Positions 26,301 to 37,688 of a stretch of 64,000 nt of DNA are shown here, in pieces (positions within the stretch are counted from its first letter, which is position 1; each line of letters starts with the position of its first letter). The notes under the pieces were generated by a model. That model saw nothing but the letters and a program-made list of their open reading frames with translations, did no database searches and had not been told where the DNA came from. The DNA is from Acanthaster planci (Eukaryota; Echinodermata; Asteroidea; Valvatida; Acanthasteridae): positions 420,118 through 484,117 of the forward strand of contig NW_019091579.1 of the NCBI RefSeq assembly GCF_001949145.1, written 5' to 3'. A program made the translations under genes and the position numbers.

Positions 26301-26749
26301 AACAAATCTTCTCCTAAAACATAACGTATACATTTAATTAAGTTATTGAATAAAAACACGTGTCCGTTCGCAGTACCTTAGTTTGATTGTAAACAATTTA
26401 TTCTGGGCAACAGTATACCTGAGCATTAAACAATAATAAATAAACAATTCGTCACCAATTTGTATTTCTTCACGCATAGGAGGAAATAGCATTACCCAGA
26501 ACTATTGTTTATGCAAAAGTTATAACGACATATTTTTGCATCAAATTAACGTCGGTGCATTGCAGTGTTCTGATATGGACACCAAGGACAGCCATAAACC
26601 CGTCTGTTTGGCACCGAATTTATTCTTGCTTTCATCACTTATAAAAATTATGCTTGCACCGATAAAGGCGTGCCAACGTCAACGGACATATCTTCATCAT
26701 AGCCTCTCCCATTACGTCTTGTCTATTTAACTGGATTCAAGCAGGTCAT

Positions 26750-27129
26750 TATATCATTAGGTCAAGAAGTCGAATCAAGTCACTTTGTTAAGTAGAGTCG
26801 ACTCAAGTACCGAGCTCGAGTCAATTTGAGTCACAAATTTTTGAACAAAATACAATAAAAACACAACTACATGTAACTAATGTTTTGCCCTTTTTATTTT
26901 CATTTAGACATACTTGAAATAAATTAGGGTGACAGGTATCTAGCCAACTGAAATTTTGCTTTTGATTATTTTTGTGAGACTTGAGCGAGTCTTATGAGCT
27001 CGTACTCCCGTCGAGTGTCCTTTAGTGACTCGAGTCGTGTCATTTACCCGTCGGGACTCGAGTATGGTCGAAAATTGTGACTCGAGTCGGACTCGAGTCA
27101 AATTATTCACTCGAGTTATTACAACTCTG
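26750..27129. mobile_element. GACTCGAGTC-rich element, possibly hAT-like
   Basis: The right end, read inward on the minus strand, begins CAGAGTTGTAATAACTCGAG, in keeping with hAT termini that start CAGRG. Multiple GACTCGAGTC copies fill 27029-27117, and more degraded ones (GAGTCGACTC, GAGCTCGAGTC) lie at 26796-26824 near the other end. The left terminus is missing or diverged. No transposase. Confidence 0.5.
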
Positions 27130-30100
27130 CAGCATGCATTGATCACTGATTCGAAAATCGTGAATGTACGCTGGCGGTGCACATTTTTTGGTCAGCCTCT
27201 TTGAGAACAGCGTTCAAATCAAGCTGACTTGTTCGAATACTCTGTCATGATTGCTTCTAATAGAACAACCGCGTGACACAACATGAGCAGTAAAGCTGCT
27301 GATGTTGGACTCCGGAGCCAGTGGTAGGCCTCCGCTGGCCTCAAGCTCTTAATATCATCACGTACGGAAGACGGACTCAGCCGTAGCTTCGGCAGCACGT
27401 TTCGGACACGACAGAGCGTGAAAGGGAAACTTCACTACATTTGTGCGAAACTGACACGATAGCGATTTACCGTGACAGTGTTGGAAGTATGTGGCTGCAC
27501 TGCACTTATTCAAGCCCCATTGAAAAAGGGTTTACAAAGTTCAGAGCCCCATCGCGGGCAACTGAAGTCCATGAAGCCTCTCAAACAAACAAAAAAAAGT
27601 GTTGTCGGGCCCTTCACAATTTCATTTGATTTTCAAATTTTAGTGGGTTAACCAATTAGCTTTTTAATTATCCTCTAAATATAAACTCACCCCCTCCCCA
27701 AGTGAACGTTCCCAAGTCTGTCAGCAGCTATTTTTCAAATGACATCCCTTGACCTTCTGACAATTTTTAAAGAACATGTTTGTCTGCTTTGCCTCCAGAT
27801 GGGAGCCCTTGATCCTTTGTTTATCATTGGCCATATACTTACACAATCCCGCAATTTCTTGGCCCACAAAGACTTCTCTTTTCGAAAAAAACTGTAGGTG
27901 TACTTTTCAAGCGCCTCGGCCGGGCGGAGAATTTGCCTTGCATGGGGCCAATACACCCATTAGAATAAACTTTCAGTTAACTCCTGGCTTAAAACCGGGT
28001 CTGGTTTCAAGGTGGGAGGTACAGACAGTCTGAATAAGGCTACATTTAAAAATTGTGGCCAAGGCTAGCAGTAACATGCGCCTCTATGGCAAATGAATAA
28101 GTCGTGTGGTTTGCATTACACGTATTTAGTTGCATTTGTTGGACGTACAGTAAGTGCTCTAAATAGTCTGGCTCCCTGACCAAAAGATTCCGACTATTTT
28201 GGAGAATCTTTGGTCGACTTCGCGTGGCCTGTTCTTGACACGGGTTTCTTGCTCTCGCGCTCGAACGTCAGGAACACTACACAAGAACACTGTTCTCGGA
28301 ACAGATTCGCACTCCATGTCCTCGTCAGGGTTTTACAGGAACACGTGGAAAAACTCGTAAGATCTTGATTTTTGAACAGCTGCAAAAATAGTGCAATGGC
28401 TTACAAAGCTATAGACAATTTGAAGTTTCGCAAAATTAACATTGATAATTTTCCATAACATAGAAATGAATGTTCTTGTATAAACAGAAAATAATTCGGC
28501 CCCTTATCCAAACATTAACCGTCGAAGTACGTACATGGACGCTACCATGTTACTTGCCACTAATCGGCGATCACCTGTTGTACGAGCGACCGACCCACGA
28601 AAACAGATCGAGCTGCCATTGAACAAAACGAAAACAAGCCGGCTGAACTCAGCCTTGACGACCAGTAGCTGCCATGGTAACGTGACCTAATCAGGAGGAA
28701 TCTGGAACATTCCTAACCTATTTTGTTAAATTTTGGGTACTGTCGTCATTAATTATATTGGGGCTTTATAAACTGCCACTCTTTAAAGATTATCCAAATG
28801 CATCACAATCGGAAAAGTTCCTAAATTTTTCCCATTTTTAGTTACATATTGATCTCCGCTTTGCACTATACTTAAATTATGCTAACAATTTAAAACCTAA
28901 CAGCAACCCGTACACACCATCTAAATCAGGATTCAAGTTCCTAAATTTTCATCATAGCTGCAGGGAGGCAGATTACATTTTAAATATCTTCATCTTCGTG
29001 AGATTCGCAAATTGGAGCGAACAATGAATCTTAGCAGCTCAAAACATTCAGGTGTAACTCGCATGATGATTCAGTGAGGCAGTGTTAACTCACAGCCTTT
29101 GACCAGCAGCCAACCGTATGGGTAAAAAAAGTTTACTGAAACGAAGCTAGTCGAAGACCCGTTCAAAGTCGCGGCCTTGAAACTAGTCTGCAAATATACC
29201 CAAACGGAGGAACATCGGTTGCATCAACGGATTGGAAATGTGATCGCCAAAGCAATTTATCTTCCCGGAGTATATTATAACGGACTGAGGATTGGTTTTT
29301 CAAATTACTTCAATCTGTAATGTATACTCAGTGAATTCCCTTGGACAAAAAGGAGTCCTGTTTAGATTGAAGAGCATATCGCTTTTTAAGTGTGTATTCT
29401 TCCCGTTTGTCTGCAAAGCCTTTGATGCACGGCACTAGCTCTTAGAATGGTCCTCCGCTTTCACTGAGAAAGAGAATAAGTATCAGTACAAACTCATCTC
29501 ATTCTCAGCTCGGGGTCAAATATCTACAGAAGATCTGGGTGGAGATTGCCGTAAGAACTGCGCTCAAAATTAAAGTGCAGTGGAAGACTCATTTTTAAGT
29601 CACAAGAAAGTCGACTGCTCCACGCGTCTACTTGGACGAGTCTGGTAGCCACGGTTACGCCACCCTCACTGGATTTTCCTGATATCTCTTTTCAATGGTG
29701 AAAAGCATGCTGGTGTTTTGTTTAATTTTTTTTTACACAGCAAGAGTTCCGTGACAATACTTTTCATCACGTAAGGAGGCCATAGATTGGGAATCTTCCG
29801 TTGGCAATACGTTGCGAGATTCGTCTATACAGGAAGACCCTTAGAAACGCACGCTATACGCTTTCTCCACTGTGCTCAGCCTTCAGGCTTGCATATCTTG
29901 AACATTGCATCTGCAATCCGATCAGTTTCCTGTTTGCTCATTTTATTTCATGCTGATTACAAAGCTCTTCAGTATAAACACTATGGGAAAGATCTTACGG
30001 TATGCTTCATTCCTTGTAATTTTAACTATTAAAATGAATGAAATAGTGAGTAAAGAATGACAGTAAATAAACTGATGTTACAAAACCTGGAGGTGCTGTA

Positions 30101-30789
30101 GTTGTACCAAATAACTATTTGGCTTTGAAGCAAATGAAATCGGCTAATCTTTCCAAAAGATGTAAGTTAGCAAAAAGCGACCAACAATTTGGGTGAAAGC
30201 ATGAACAGTGCCCCTAACAAGTTATAATTAAAGCATGTTGGGATTGTTAATGTGGTCTCCCAAACTCCGTAGGTAGTAAGAAAACTGAGACAAAATTTTC
30301 AGAGCATAAATCAACTATTAATGGTAGGCATCTGTTTAAATATCCAACACCTTTAGCCAGACGCCTACTTGCAAACATATGCAAATCAGTGATGTGGCTT
30401 TACAACTTCATATTAATAATGATCCCAGACATTACAAGGTCCGTGCAATAATATGTTGAGTGCGGACGCTAGTGAACAGACTTCCTTGCCACTTCGACCC
30501 TTTACCAATGAAAACTTTACGAACGTGTCCGACTTATCACCGCTGCGAGGTCTACGATCTACTGACTGTGTTCACATTCTCCCCTACTCACATGACATAG
30601 CCAATGCATAACCCAGAAAAAAATGAAATGTTGGACGGCCTGCGATGGAGCATCCAGATAACTACTGATAATATCAATGTACGACAAGAAATCCCGATGA
30701 CAGGAAAATTTGAGGGGCGATCGACGAACCAGCGGTGTTAGGGACCTGTAATCGCTTAATTAACAAACAAACCATGGGCTTTGCCTACT

Positions 30790-31225
30790 TCAAGGGTCAA
30801 CGCAATTTGCTACCATAACCTCTGAAAAATAATGCACCTTTGTGTTCAAATAACCTTATTTTGAATTTTTGTTCAGTTATCTTAACAAGCTGATGTTAAT
30901 CTTCATTTCCGTGAGCAAAACTATGATGTCATTTCAGACAGATATGTTTTGCTGCCGTAATATTTCGTTTCTTGTTGGTTCTTTGTTGGTAATAAGAATG
31001 CGGCAGTAAGCCAACGAGACACACCTTTTCTCAAAAATGTTTCCAAAAGAACAAACAAGGGCACCCTTCCTTATCCGGAGAAGCTTGGACATTTTTTGTG
31101 TTTGATGTTAGTGCATTTCTCAATATGTTCAACCACGAAAGGACGTCAAACAGCCGTCAAACATTGAAGGGAAATGTAAAGATGCACGACAAGTGTGTTT
31201 GAGAAAAATTTACCGCATGAACCCT
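30790..31225 (+). repeat. Dispersed repeat, copy 2 of 2
   Basis: Diverged partner of 3490-4040, same orientation. Here the middle is shorter: AGCAAAACTATGATGTCAT is at 30914 and GCTTGGACATTTTTTG at 31083. Neither terminal repeats nor a tail are visible. Confidence 0.5.
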
Positions 31226-31636
31226 TTAAGGAAAGAATACTGGCAGTTTGAATTCGAGAATCGTTAAGCTGCACCCGGTACACAAGCTGCCGTCAAGCTG
31301 GCGTGGCGAATGTGTCTCCGGTTGGTGGAGGGCGGCGAGAGGGCCAAGTTAAAGGAAGCAGTACTCTCACATAGGTATGACATGTAACTGCAACCTTGGA
31401 CTCTCGATCCCTGTTCGCCCCGGCGAAGGAGAGACAGGCTTGTTGCGAGTTTTTCAATTAGGTCCGTACATTTTTCAAAGGCCGTACACGTCGACATGAA
31501 TTGCTCTCGCGTGCCCAAACGCACATAAACCTGTGCGTGCACGGGGTGAGTTCCCACCAAAGGACGGCTATTTCTACGTGAAACCACGCCCTCTGTTGTT
31601 CCGCCAGGCATCAGACAAGGCATTAGAAGACTGTAT

Positions 31637-31949
31637 GGGTGCGTTCGATTAGCTTCCCTGAATATACCAGTGTTACGCGTAAGGGAAGCCTCAAATGAGG
31701 CTAATTGAACGCTGCAGGGTTTTTGCCAAGGTATTCTGGGAAAAAAAATCTCAAGTTCCCGCCAGTTCCATCATGTCGATGCTCGGACAGTCCATCCGTG
31801 ACGTCATTACACTCGGGCAGCCTCCAGAGACCTGCTCGCCAGCCGGGGTAGTGGTGGCTGACACCAGGGCAGGCACGAGGATCACTAGATGGATAAACGA
31901 ACGCTCTGAGTAAGTTTGACTTAGATGTGTAAGCTAATCGAACGCACCC
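31637..31949. mobile_element. Non-autonomous element with 19-bp perfect terminal inverted repeats
   Basis: GGGTGCGTTCGATTAGCTT at 31637 is perfectly inverted at the right end (about 31931-31949). A third, imperfect inverted copy (TAATTGAACGC at 31703) lies within, so the first 80 bp can also fold on themselves. No convincing target-site duplication. A sister element follows 69 bp later. Confidence 0.7.
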
Positions 31950-32018
31950 CACGTAAGGCTTCCCCGTCGACCAAGAATACACACTTATCAGATGTGACCA
32001 AAAGACTGGGAATGTAAA

Positions 32019-32192
32019 GGGTGCGTTCGCGCGCTCACTCACGTTAACACAAGTACGATGCGTGGGCATTACACTTGGGTACAGGAGTATACTCCCCCTT
32101 TGGCGAGAATAATACTTTCGCTAACCTTTGCGTCGCACTCCAGCCGTTCGAGCGCTCAGGAGTATACTCGTGGTAACGCTCGAACGCACCCC
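32019..32192. mobile_element. Second GGGTGCGTTCG-ended element
   Basis: GGGTGCGTTCG at 32019 faces CGAACGCACCC at 32181-32191. Inside, AGGAGTATACTC occurs twice (about 32083 and 32157). It shares termini with the element at 31637 but not its interior. Confidence 0.6.
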
Positions 32193-32428
32193 AAAAGTCC
32201 ACGCTTTCATCTGTGCCCTCTACTATTCAAGCCATACAGTGTAATTCTTCACTACATTTTTTCCCACGTACGTTGCGTGGGGCCATGTGTGTATGTGGGA
32301 AATCGGGCAACGATCATGACGTCATCGAAATGCCTAATACAAACCCACCCCATCCAACTGAAGCCTATCCAACGTTGAGGCAACTCAGGGGTGGATGGGG
32401 GTGCGCACACCCCCTTTTTCACCAAAAA

Positions 32429-32461
32429 TAAAGAAAGAAAGAAAGAAAGAAAGAAAGAAGA
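32429..32461 (+). repeat. (AAAG)n microsatellite
   Basis: About eight uninterrupted AAAG units, followed by a diverged unit. Confidence 0.9.
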
Positions 32462-34832
32462 AACAGAGGGGTCAGACTGCCTGAAATTGCACCACAGAGC
32501 GAATAGGATACAAAATGACAACGAGTCGAGTGGGCGCACAAACAAACAGATATAAGTGGCCTCCACTCGTCATAAAGCTTAATGATGCGCTCTTTATCGC
32601 TCAAAGTCAAGGTGACTGGCGATAAGGCCAGTAAAGTGGGAGTGGGTCTACGTTTACAAAAATTAAGTATTCTTATGCCTTTGATTTCTCTGCTATATGT
32701 GGCGGGTCGGGGGACCCACAAACTGCGTTGTTTACGAAAAGGTTGGAAGCTGTTGACGTCACGGCACGATCGCAGCTTGTATTTCTAAGAAAAGTCGATG
32801 AAATTGGATCTTAGAGGAGGCCTTTTTAAAGCAGTGGAATGGATACAGTATATCTCAAAATAGCAATGGAATTCAGGACTACTTATTCCGACTTTGTGCG
32901 AACATTTCAAATTACATATATCAACCAAAAGCTCATTGGAGTCTAAAAGGTAGCCCATAAAACTTTAATTTGACGTGTGCCTCAAGGATTTTAGAAAGCG
33001 GTATTTTGAAAGTATTTCTTTACCGATGTGTTACTTTTCCCTTCGTAACCCTAAGTGCTCAATGCCTTACTGGTAAAGAAACTATATGATGACGTCAGAA
33101 TCGTACTGAATCATGAAGTAATACGCACGGGTGATCGGTCACATTGCCTGAAAGGTACGTGCGCTCCAGCATGTCCATAAAATAAGACTTGATTTCACTT
33201 AACACATGGAACCTTGCGTCTCTGGATACAGATTTATAACATGGCTCTAAATATCGACAAGCTCAGTCGAAAATAACCGCAGATGTCAGCCGATTCTCTT
33301 AACACCTGGTGAACTACGTCTGTGCCCATCTCTGAAACTGTCAATACACGCACTGCGATAATCTTGCGATGACTGAGATACGTTCAATAGTGTGTCAAAG
33401 TAACTTACATGACAACATCATCCAAGGCGTTAACGCATGAAAGACTTTAATATCATAATTAATTAATTTAATATAATTCATTATATTCATAATGCTGCAG
33501 ACAGGTACAGACGCGGGGATCGGAAATCACTGATTCCCCTTGTTAAGGCCATACCGCAGAGCGATACTTTTCAGACGAATCAACATCAGAGAAAATTGTT
33601 CCACAAATAGGAAGAATTTCCTCACAAGGAGGCGATGCAATACAGGAGCTTAAGCATCAACAGCGATTATGGGTACTGCCATTCAGTGGGACTAAGCATG
33701 TACGCAGATACCTCATGAATAATTCATTATTGACACGAACAGATCCGAAGAAATGCCATTCCTGTGGGGCCATCACGATCACACACGGGCTTTATCTTGA
33801 GCGCGTGCGTGCATTGGGAAGTTACAACTTCACATCAGTCTGAGAGGAATGCAACGCGCACGTACCACCTTTGTGCGCACCAGGATAGCCCCGCACTAAT
33901 GGCATCTAATTCCATTCGCCGGATAAGTTCCAACTTGATTGGTTGGGACACAATTTCTCTAACGCGCTTCACACCTGTTGGGCCTTACACGCAATCAGTA
34001 CCCTTTTGCCTTTTCTCCTATCCCAAACACTAAATAATTACAGGAATTGCTGATAAAGAGCATATGGGATATTTCAGGCTCCAACTGAAAATGCGAAGGG
34101 GGCTGGGATGATTCCTCAGTCACGGAAAGAGTTAACTATTCACCAAACTACAAATCGTGGGTCTCAAAAACCACAGATTATGAAACAGAATGATGTGGCC
34201 AATAATGTATCTTCAATCTGACACGTGAACATGATTTAACAGTAACCTATTCCTTATTGAATTTTTTTATGAGATTCCCTCTCCCACCCCTTTCTGTTCC
34301 CGATTTAGCGCGGCGAAAGCAATCAAGACAACATCACAGCGTGTCTGCATGAGTAGGCCTACCGATCGATAGGGGCTGCTCAAGGCAGCATGACGCGGCA
34401 AGACTTGCTGGTTGACGCGCGGATGCACCGCACAGATGGTAACTTAGCAATGCCAATCGGGGAAGGTACAAAAAGTCAACTGACAAAAATTCTCTCCACT
34501 TTCCTGATTAGTCACGGAGGGGATTAAGACTCCTCGGGGAACTGCATGAGGTTTTCATGATGAAAGGTCTTTAAAGGACAGATGAACTTCCTCACCTTGC
34601 AAAGGTGAAGGTAACAAAATCCAACGAGTACATTATAAGGACATGACTCATGTGAGTAACGCAACTGCAAGTTCCATGGGAACAGAAAACAAAGTAAAAG
34701 ACTGTATTCATCTGTTGGCCATCTTGAATTGAAAGTGAGGTAAAACTCATCATCAACACCACAAGTAGTAATCATCCATAGTGATTGTCTGCGCTGCTTC
34801 AGCACGTATTTTACACAAATATGGTATTTTCA

Positions 34833-35190
34833 TTTTCACGAAGTAGCACTCGGTGCCGTGCGGCACGTGCTCCGAGAATTGTCGTTTTCAGGAACCGAAC
34901 TTTTCCTTCATTTAAACATTTAAAACGAGTTTTAAGAACATCTTTTATTTAAGTCAAATATTTACAGGTGAGACAAATCATTTTAGACCTTTCAAAATGT
35001 TTTTATCCATGCTATATTGACAAAACACACACGAGTGCTACATCGTAAAAACTAAAATTGTTCGAGTATGCATCAGTGTACAATGTGCGCGCGCACACTT
35101 GAGTGTTACTTCGTGAAACCGAAATTGCTGTAAACAGAGTTTTCGTAAAGTAGCACGCAAGTGCAGTTGAGTGCAACTTTGTGGTTTGGG
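34833..35190. repeat. Cluster of inverted 20-bp motifs (TTTTCACGAAGTAGCACTC)
   Basis: TTTTCACGAAGTAGCACTC at 34833 faces GAGTGCTACATCGTAAAAAC at 35033, like terminal repeats of a 220-bp element. Further copies follow: GAGTGTTACTTCGTGAAAC at 35101, TTTTCGTAAAGTAGCACGC at 35140 and GAGTGCAACTTTGTGG at 35169. The set looks like nested or partly duplicated short elements. Confidence 0.5.
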
Positions 35191-36349
35191 AATCTCAGAG
35201 TGAAAAAAACAGCGACGAAAGAAACCTTCAGACATAGGCCTCTTCTTGCCAGTTTTAGACTAATTTGATTATGTGACAAGCTATATTAAATGTTTTAAGC
35301 CACATTATAAACTGAAAGCGAGTTTGGAACCCAAAATAGACTGGCACCACCCCATTGAATAGATTGTATTGGATATGATAGAGTCACGGAGCAAGATAAA
35401 AAATGGTTTTCCGGTGAATAAGGTCGATTCGGAATGCAGCAAGACAGTAATTTGCTTGCGTGCAAAGTACATTTTCTCAATGAAATAACTCTGTTACAGC
35501 ACCGCGGCAAAAATAGAGAGCCCTCCCGGACCCAGGCAAGATCCAAAGAGGGAAAAATCGACCGGGGGAGGAGACACCCTCAAAGAGTGCATCAGTGGAG
35601 ATGGAATCCCGCCTGGACGTGCTCGGAAATGGATGGATAACCTAGTTGGCCGTTCAACAATCGTACCGTCTCGTTCCTTGCAGTTGCGTTATATGCGTTA
35701 TGGTTAATGGGTAGGAAGTTTTAACATATCGATTGAATGGACTGTTGAAGGGTGGAAACCACTGGAGACGATTGGAAGCTTACATCAGAGAACTACACAA
35801 GAGGTTACTACTAAAGTGACCACTACCGGCCTGCACAGCTCCAACGACCAGATACCAAGCCTGCCATCAAGGTGTAGAATATCTCGACAGGATAGTCTGC
35901 AAAAGTACATCGGCCCTTTCCCACGAGTTCCCTGGGGTGTTTTAACACGAGATATCGCTGTGTTGACACGTACACTGGTCGCTAAACAACGGTAGGCGAA
36001 ACACGCAACTTGATTAAAAACACAGACCGCTAATTATAGCACAAGGACACAGTGTTAAAAAAAATCGGTTTGGCAAGGGTCATCATTTTTTAACCCCCTT
36101 TCCCACTGGTGGTTGAAATGTTTTATAAAAATTGGAAAGTTGGGAAATATCACTGTTGAACTAAAATACTTATCTTGTCGTTCGTATATGGTATATTCAT
36201 TTCACATATAGGAGACTTAAGTTGTACGCATTTTGTGACTGGGAGCAATTTCACTTCATACCACGTCACTGAGATGCAATGGAGACGTACTTTGAGAAAA
36301 TATCGACATCCACGCACTAAAATGCATTACAATCAGCGGTTTCTATCCG

Positions 36350-36921
36350 CTCCAAGCGGAACAAAAGAGAGCGTGTTGGTAAATGAAACTGGCGGTCCTT
36401 TTGCTACCAACCCCAGACATATAAACGCATAGACCACCAAATCCTATTCAAAATTACAGGAGTATTCAATGATCTGCGCAGCGCCCGACTAAAATCAAAA
36501 CTATTGGCAAATTTACCTCTTGGTATAGGGAATTTAGGCACAGTTGAAGAATTCAGCCCTAATTTCCATGAAGCCGTTTTTTTGTACATGTGCTTCCAAA
36601 TACGTTCATCTTTGCTCTTCGGTACTGCTATCTTTTCTTTTCAAATGTTGCAACTACATTGTTTCGAATCCCTTTGGGCCAGATCAAGTAAATAGTGGAT
36701 ATTTTTTTACAATCAAAACAATAGTTTCATAGAATTTTATGGCTGGAATTCTTTAACAAATTCCCTATACTGAGGGGTGAATTTGCCCATAGTTTGATTT
36801 TAGTCGGGCGCCATGCAGATTACGAAAAACCTCTGTAGTTTTAAATAGGACCTGGCGGTCTATGCGTTTAAATGTCTGTGGGCGAGTACCTAAAAAATAC
36901 GCCCTCTTTTGCTCCGCTCGG
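36350..36921. mobile_element. Foldback element with about 200-bp arms
   Basis: The left arm (about 36350-36575) and right arm (about 36723-36921) are inverted copies with perhaps three quarters identity by eye. Landmarks: CAGACATATAAACGCATAGA against CAGACATTTAAACGCATAGA, GCGCCCGACTAAAATCAAA in both, GTATAGGGAATTT in both. The loop is about 150 bp. A related piece (37060-37095) repeats GTCTATGCGTTTGTATGTCT just downstream. Confidence 0.7.
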
Positions 36922-37095
36922 GGCTGATTTTGAGAGCGCATGAAAACAGATGCAGGCAATGTAAGTGTGTCGCGCGTAATGGGCATTGAACGCGCTGTTG
37001 TCCACCTTTCTGCCCATTGCTTGTCTATACTTTTCAAAATCATGGCTATATGCGCAACACTAGCAGTCTATGCGTTTGTATGTCTGTGGTACCAA

Positions 37096-37138
37096 CCATT
37101 GATCTCCGTTATAAAGTCTTCATAATGGAGATCAATGG
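37096..37138. repeat. Perfect 12-bp inverted repeat (hairpin)
   Basis: CCATTGATCTCC (37096-37107) is perfectly inverted as GGAGATCAATGG (37127-37138) with a 19-nt loop. It lies at the edge of a partial foldback-arm copy, so it may mark an element end. Confidence 0.7.
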
Positions 37139-37222
37139 CACCAACTCACCACATAGGCGCGCAAGTATGCGCGCGTTTTACGCGGAGCAGGCTGAGTACG
37201 CGCAATGATTTTTTCCCGGAAT

Positions 37223-37374
37223 GTATAGAGTACCAAAGTGAATACGTCACGCGCACAATTAGTGCGTAAAAGGCATGAGCGCGTGAACGCGTGCATGAAC
37301 CAACACGCGCGCGTATTCCATTTGTTTGCACTGCACTTTCTGGTTCACAGTGACGTCACACTTCGGTACTCTAT
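37223..37374. repeat. Inverted repeat pair GTATAGAGTACC ... GGTACTCTAT
   Basis: GTATAGAGTACCAAAGTG with TACGTCAC (37223-37250) faces GTGACGTCACACTTCGGTAC then TCTAT (37350-37374). The 150-bp unit is rich in CGCGC. Probably a short inverted-repeat element. Confidence 0.5.
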
Positions 37375-37514
37375 CCAGTTCGTAAGTGTGACGTTACTTC
37401 AGTTTAAACCATGCCCACTGCACATGCACTGCACATAGAGCTACATGCACTGATCGCCGTTAACGCGTGGAACCATGGAACTGGAAGTTAACGCGCAACT
37501 TTAGCGCTCGTCCA

Positions 37515-37688
37515 ATGGGAGCCTCCAAATCGTGGTGCGTCCGCCTTTGTGACGAATTCCCTCACGAACCGGAGGGTCTTTTGTACACCCAGAACGCGTG
37601 CAAGAAGCCGGTTGAAACCATTTTGTCTTCCTTTCGCCGATCGGGGGTGCACTTCAACTCAGGGTGGATCTTTGAATGCGTGCAGTAG
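37515..37688 (+). CDS. Unassigned 57-residue frame with gene-like codon use
   Basis: ATG at 37515 in context CCAATGG opens a 57-codon frame ending at TAG 37686. By eye about 70 percent of codons end in G or C, like the receptor exons and unlike the surrounding AT-rich DNA. The product begins MGASKSWCVRLCDEF and has five cysteines (WC, LC, AC and FEC visible), no signal peptide or membrane segment, and no family I recognise. It lies inside the receptor intron on the opposite strand. It could be a small gene, a single-exon retrocopy fragment, or chance in a GC-richer patch. Confidence 0.22.
   Translation: MGASKSWCVRLCDEFPHEPEGLLYTQNACKKPVETILSSFRRSGVHFNSGWIFECVQ

Noticed and set aside
31264-31623. 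Minus-strand 119-codon frame beside the GGGTGCGTTCG element
   Set aside because: The patch is GC-richer, which makes stop-free frames common; no family, no splice support, and third-position GC is only slightly raised.
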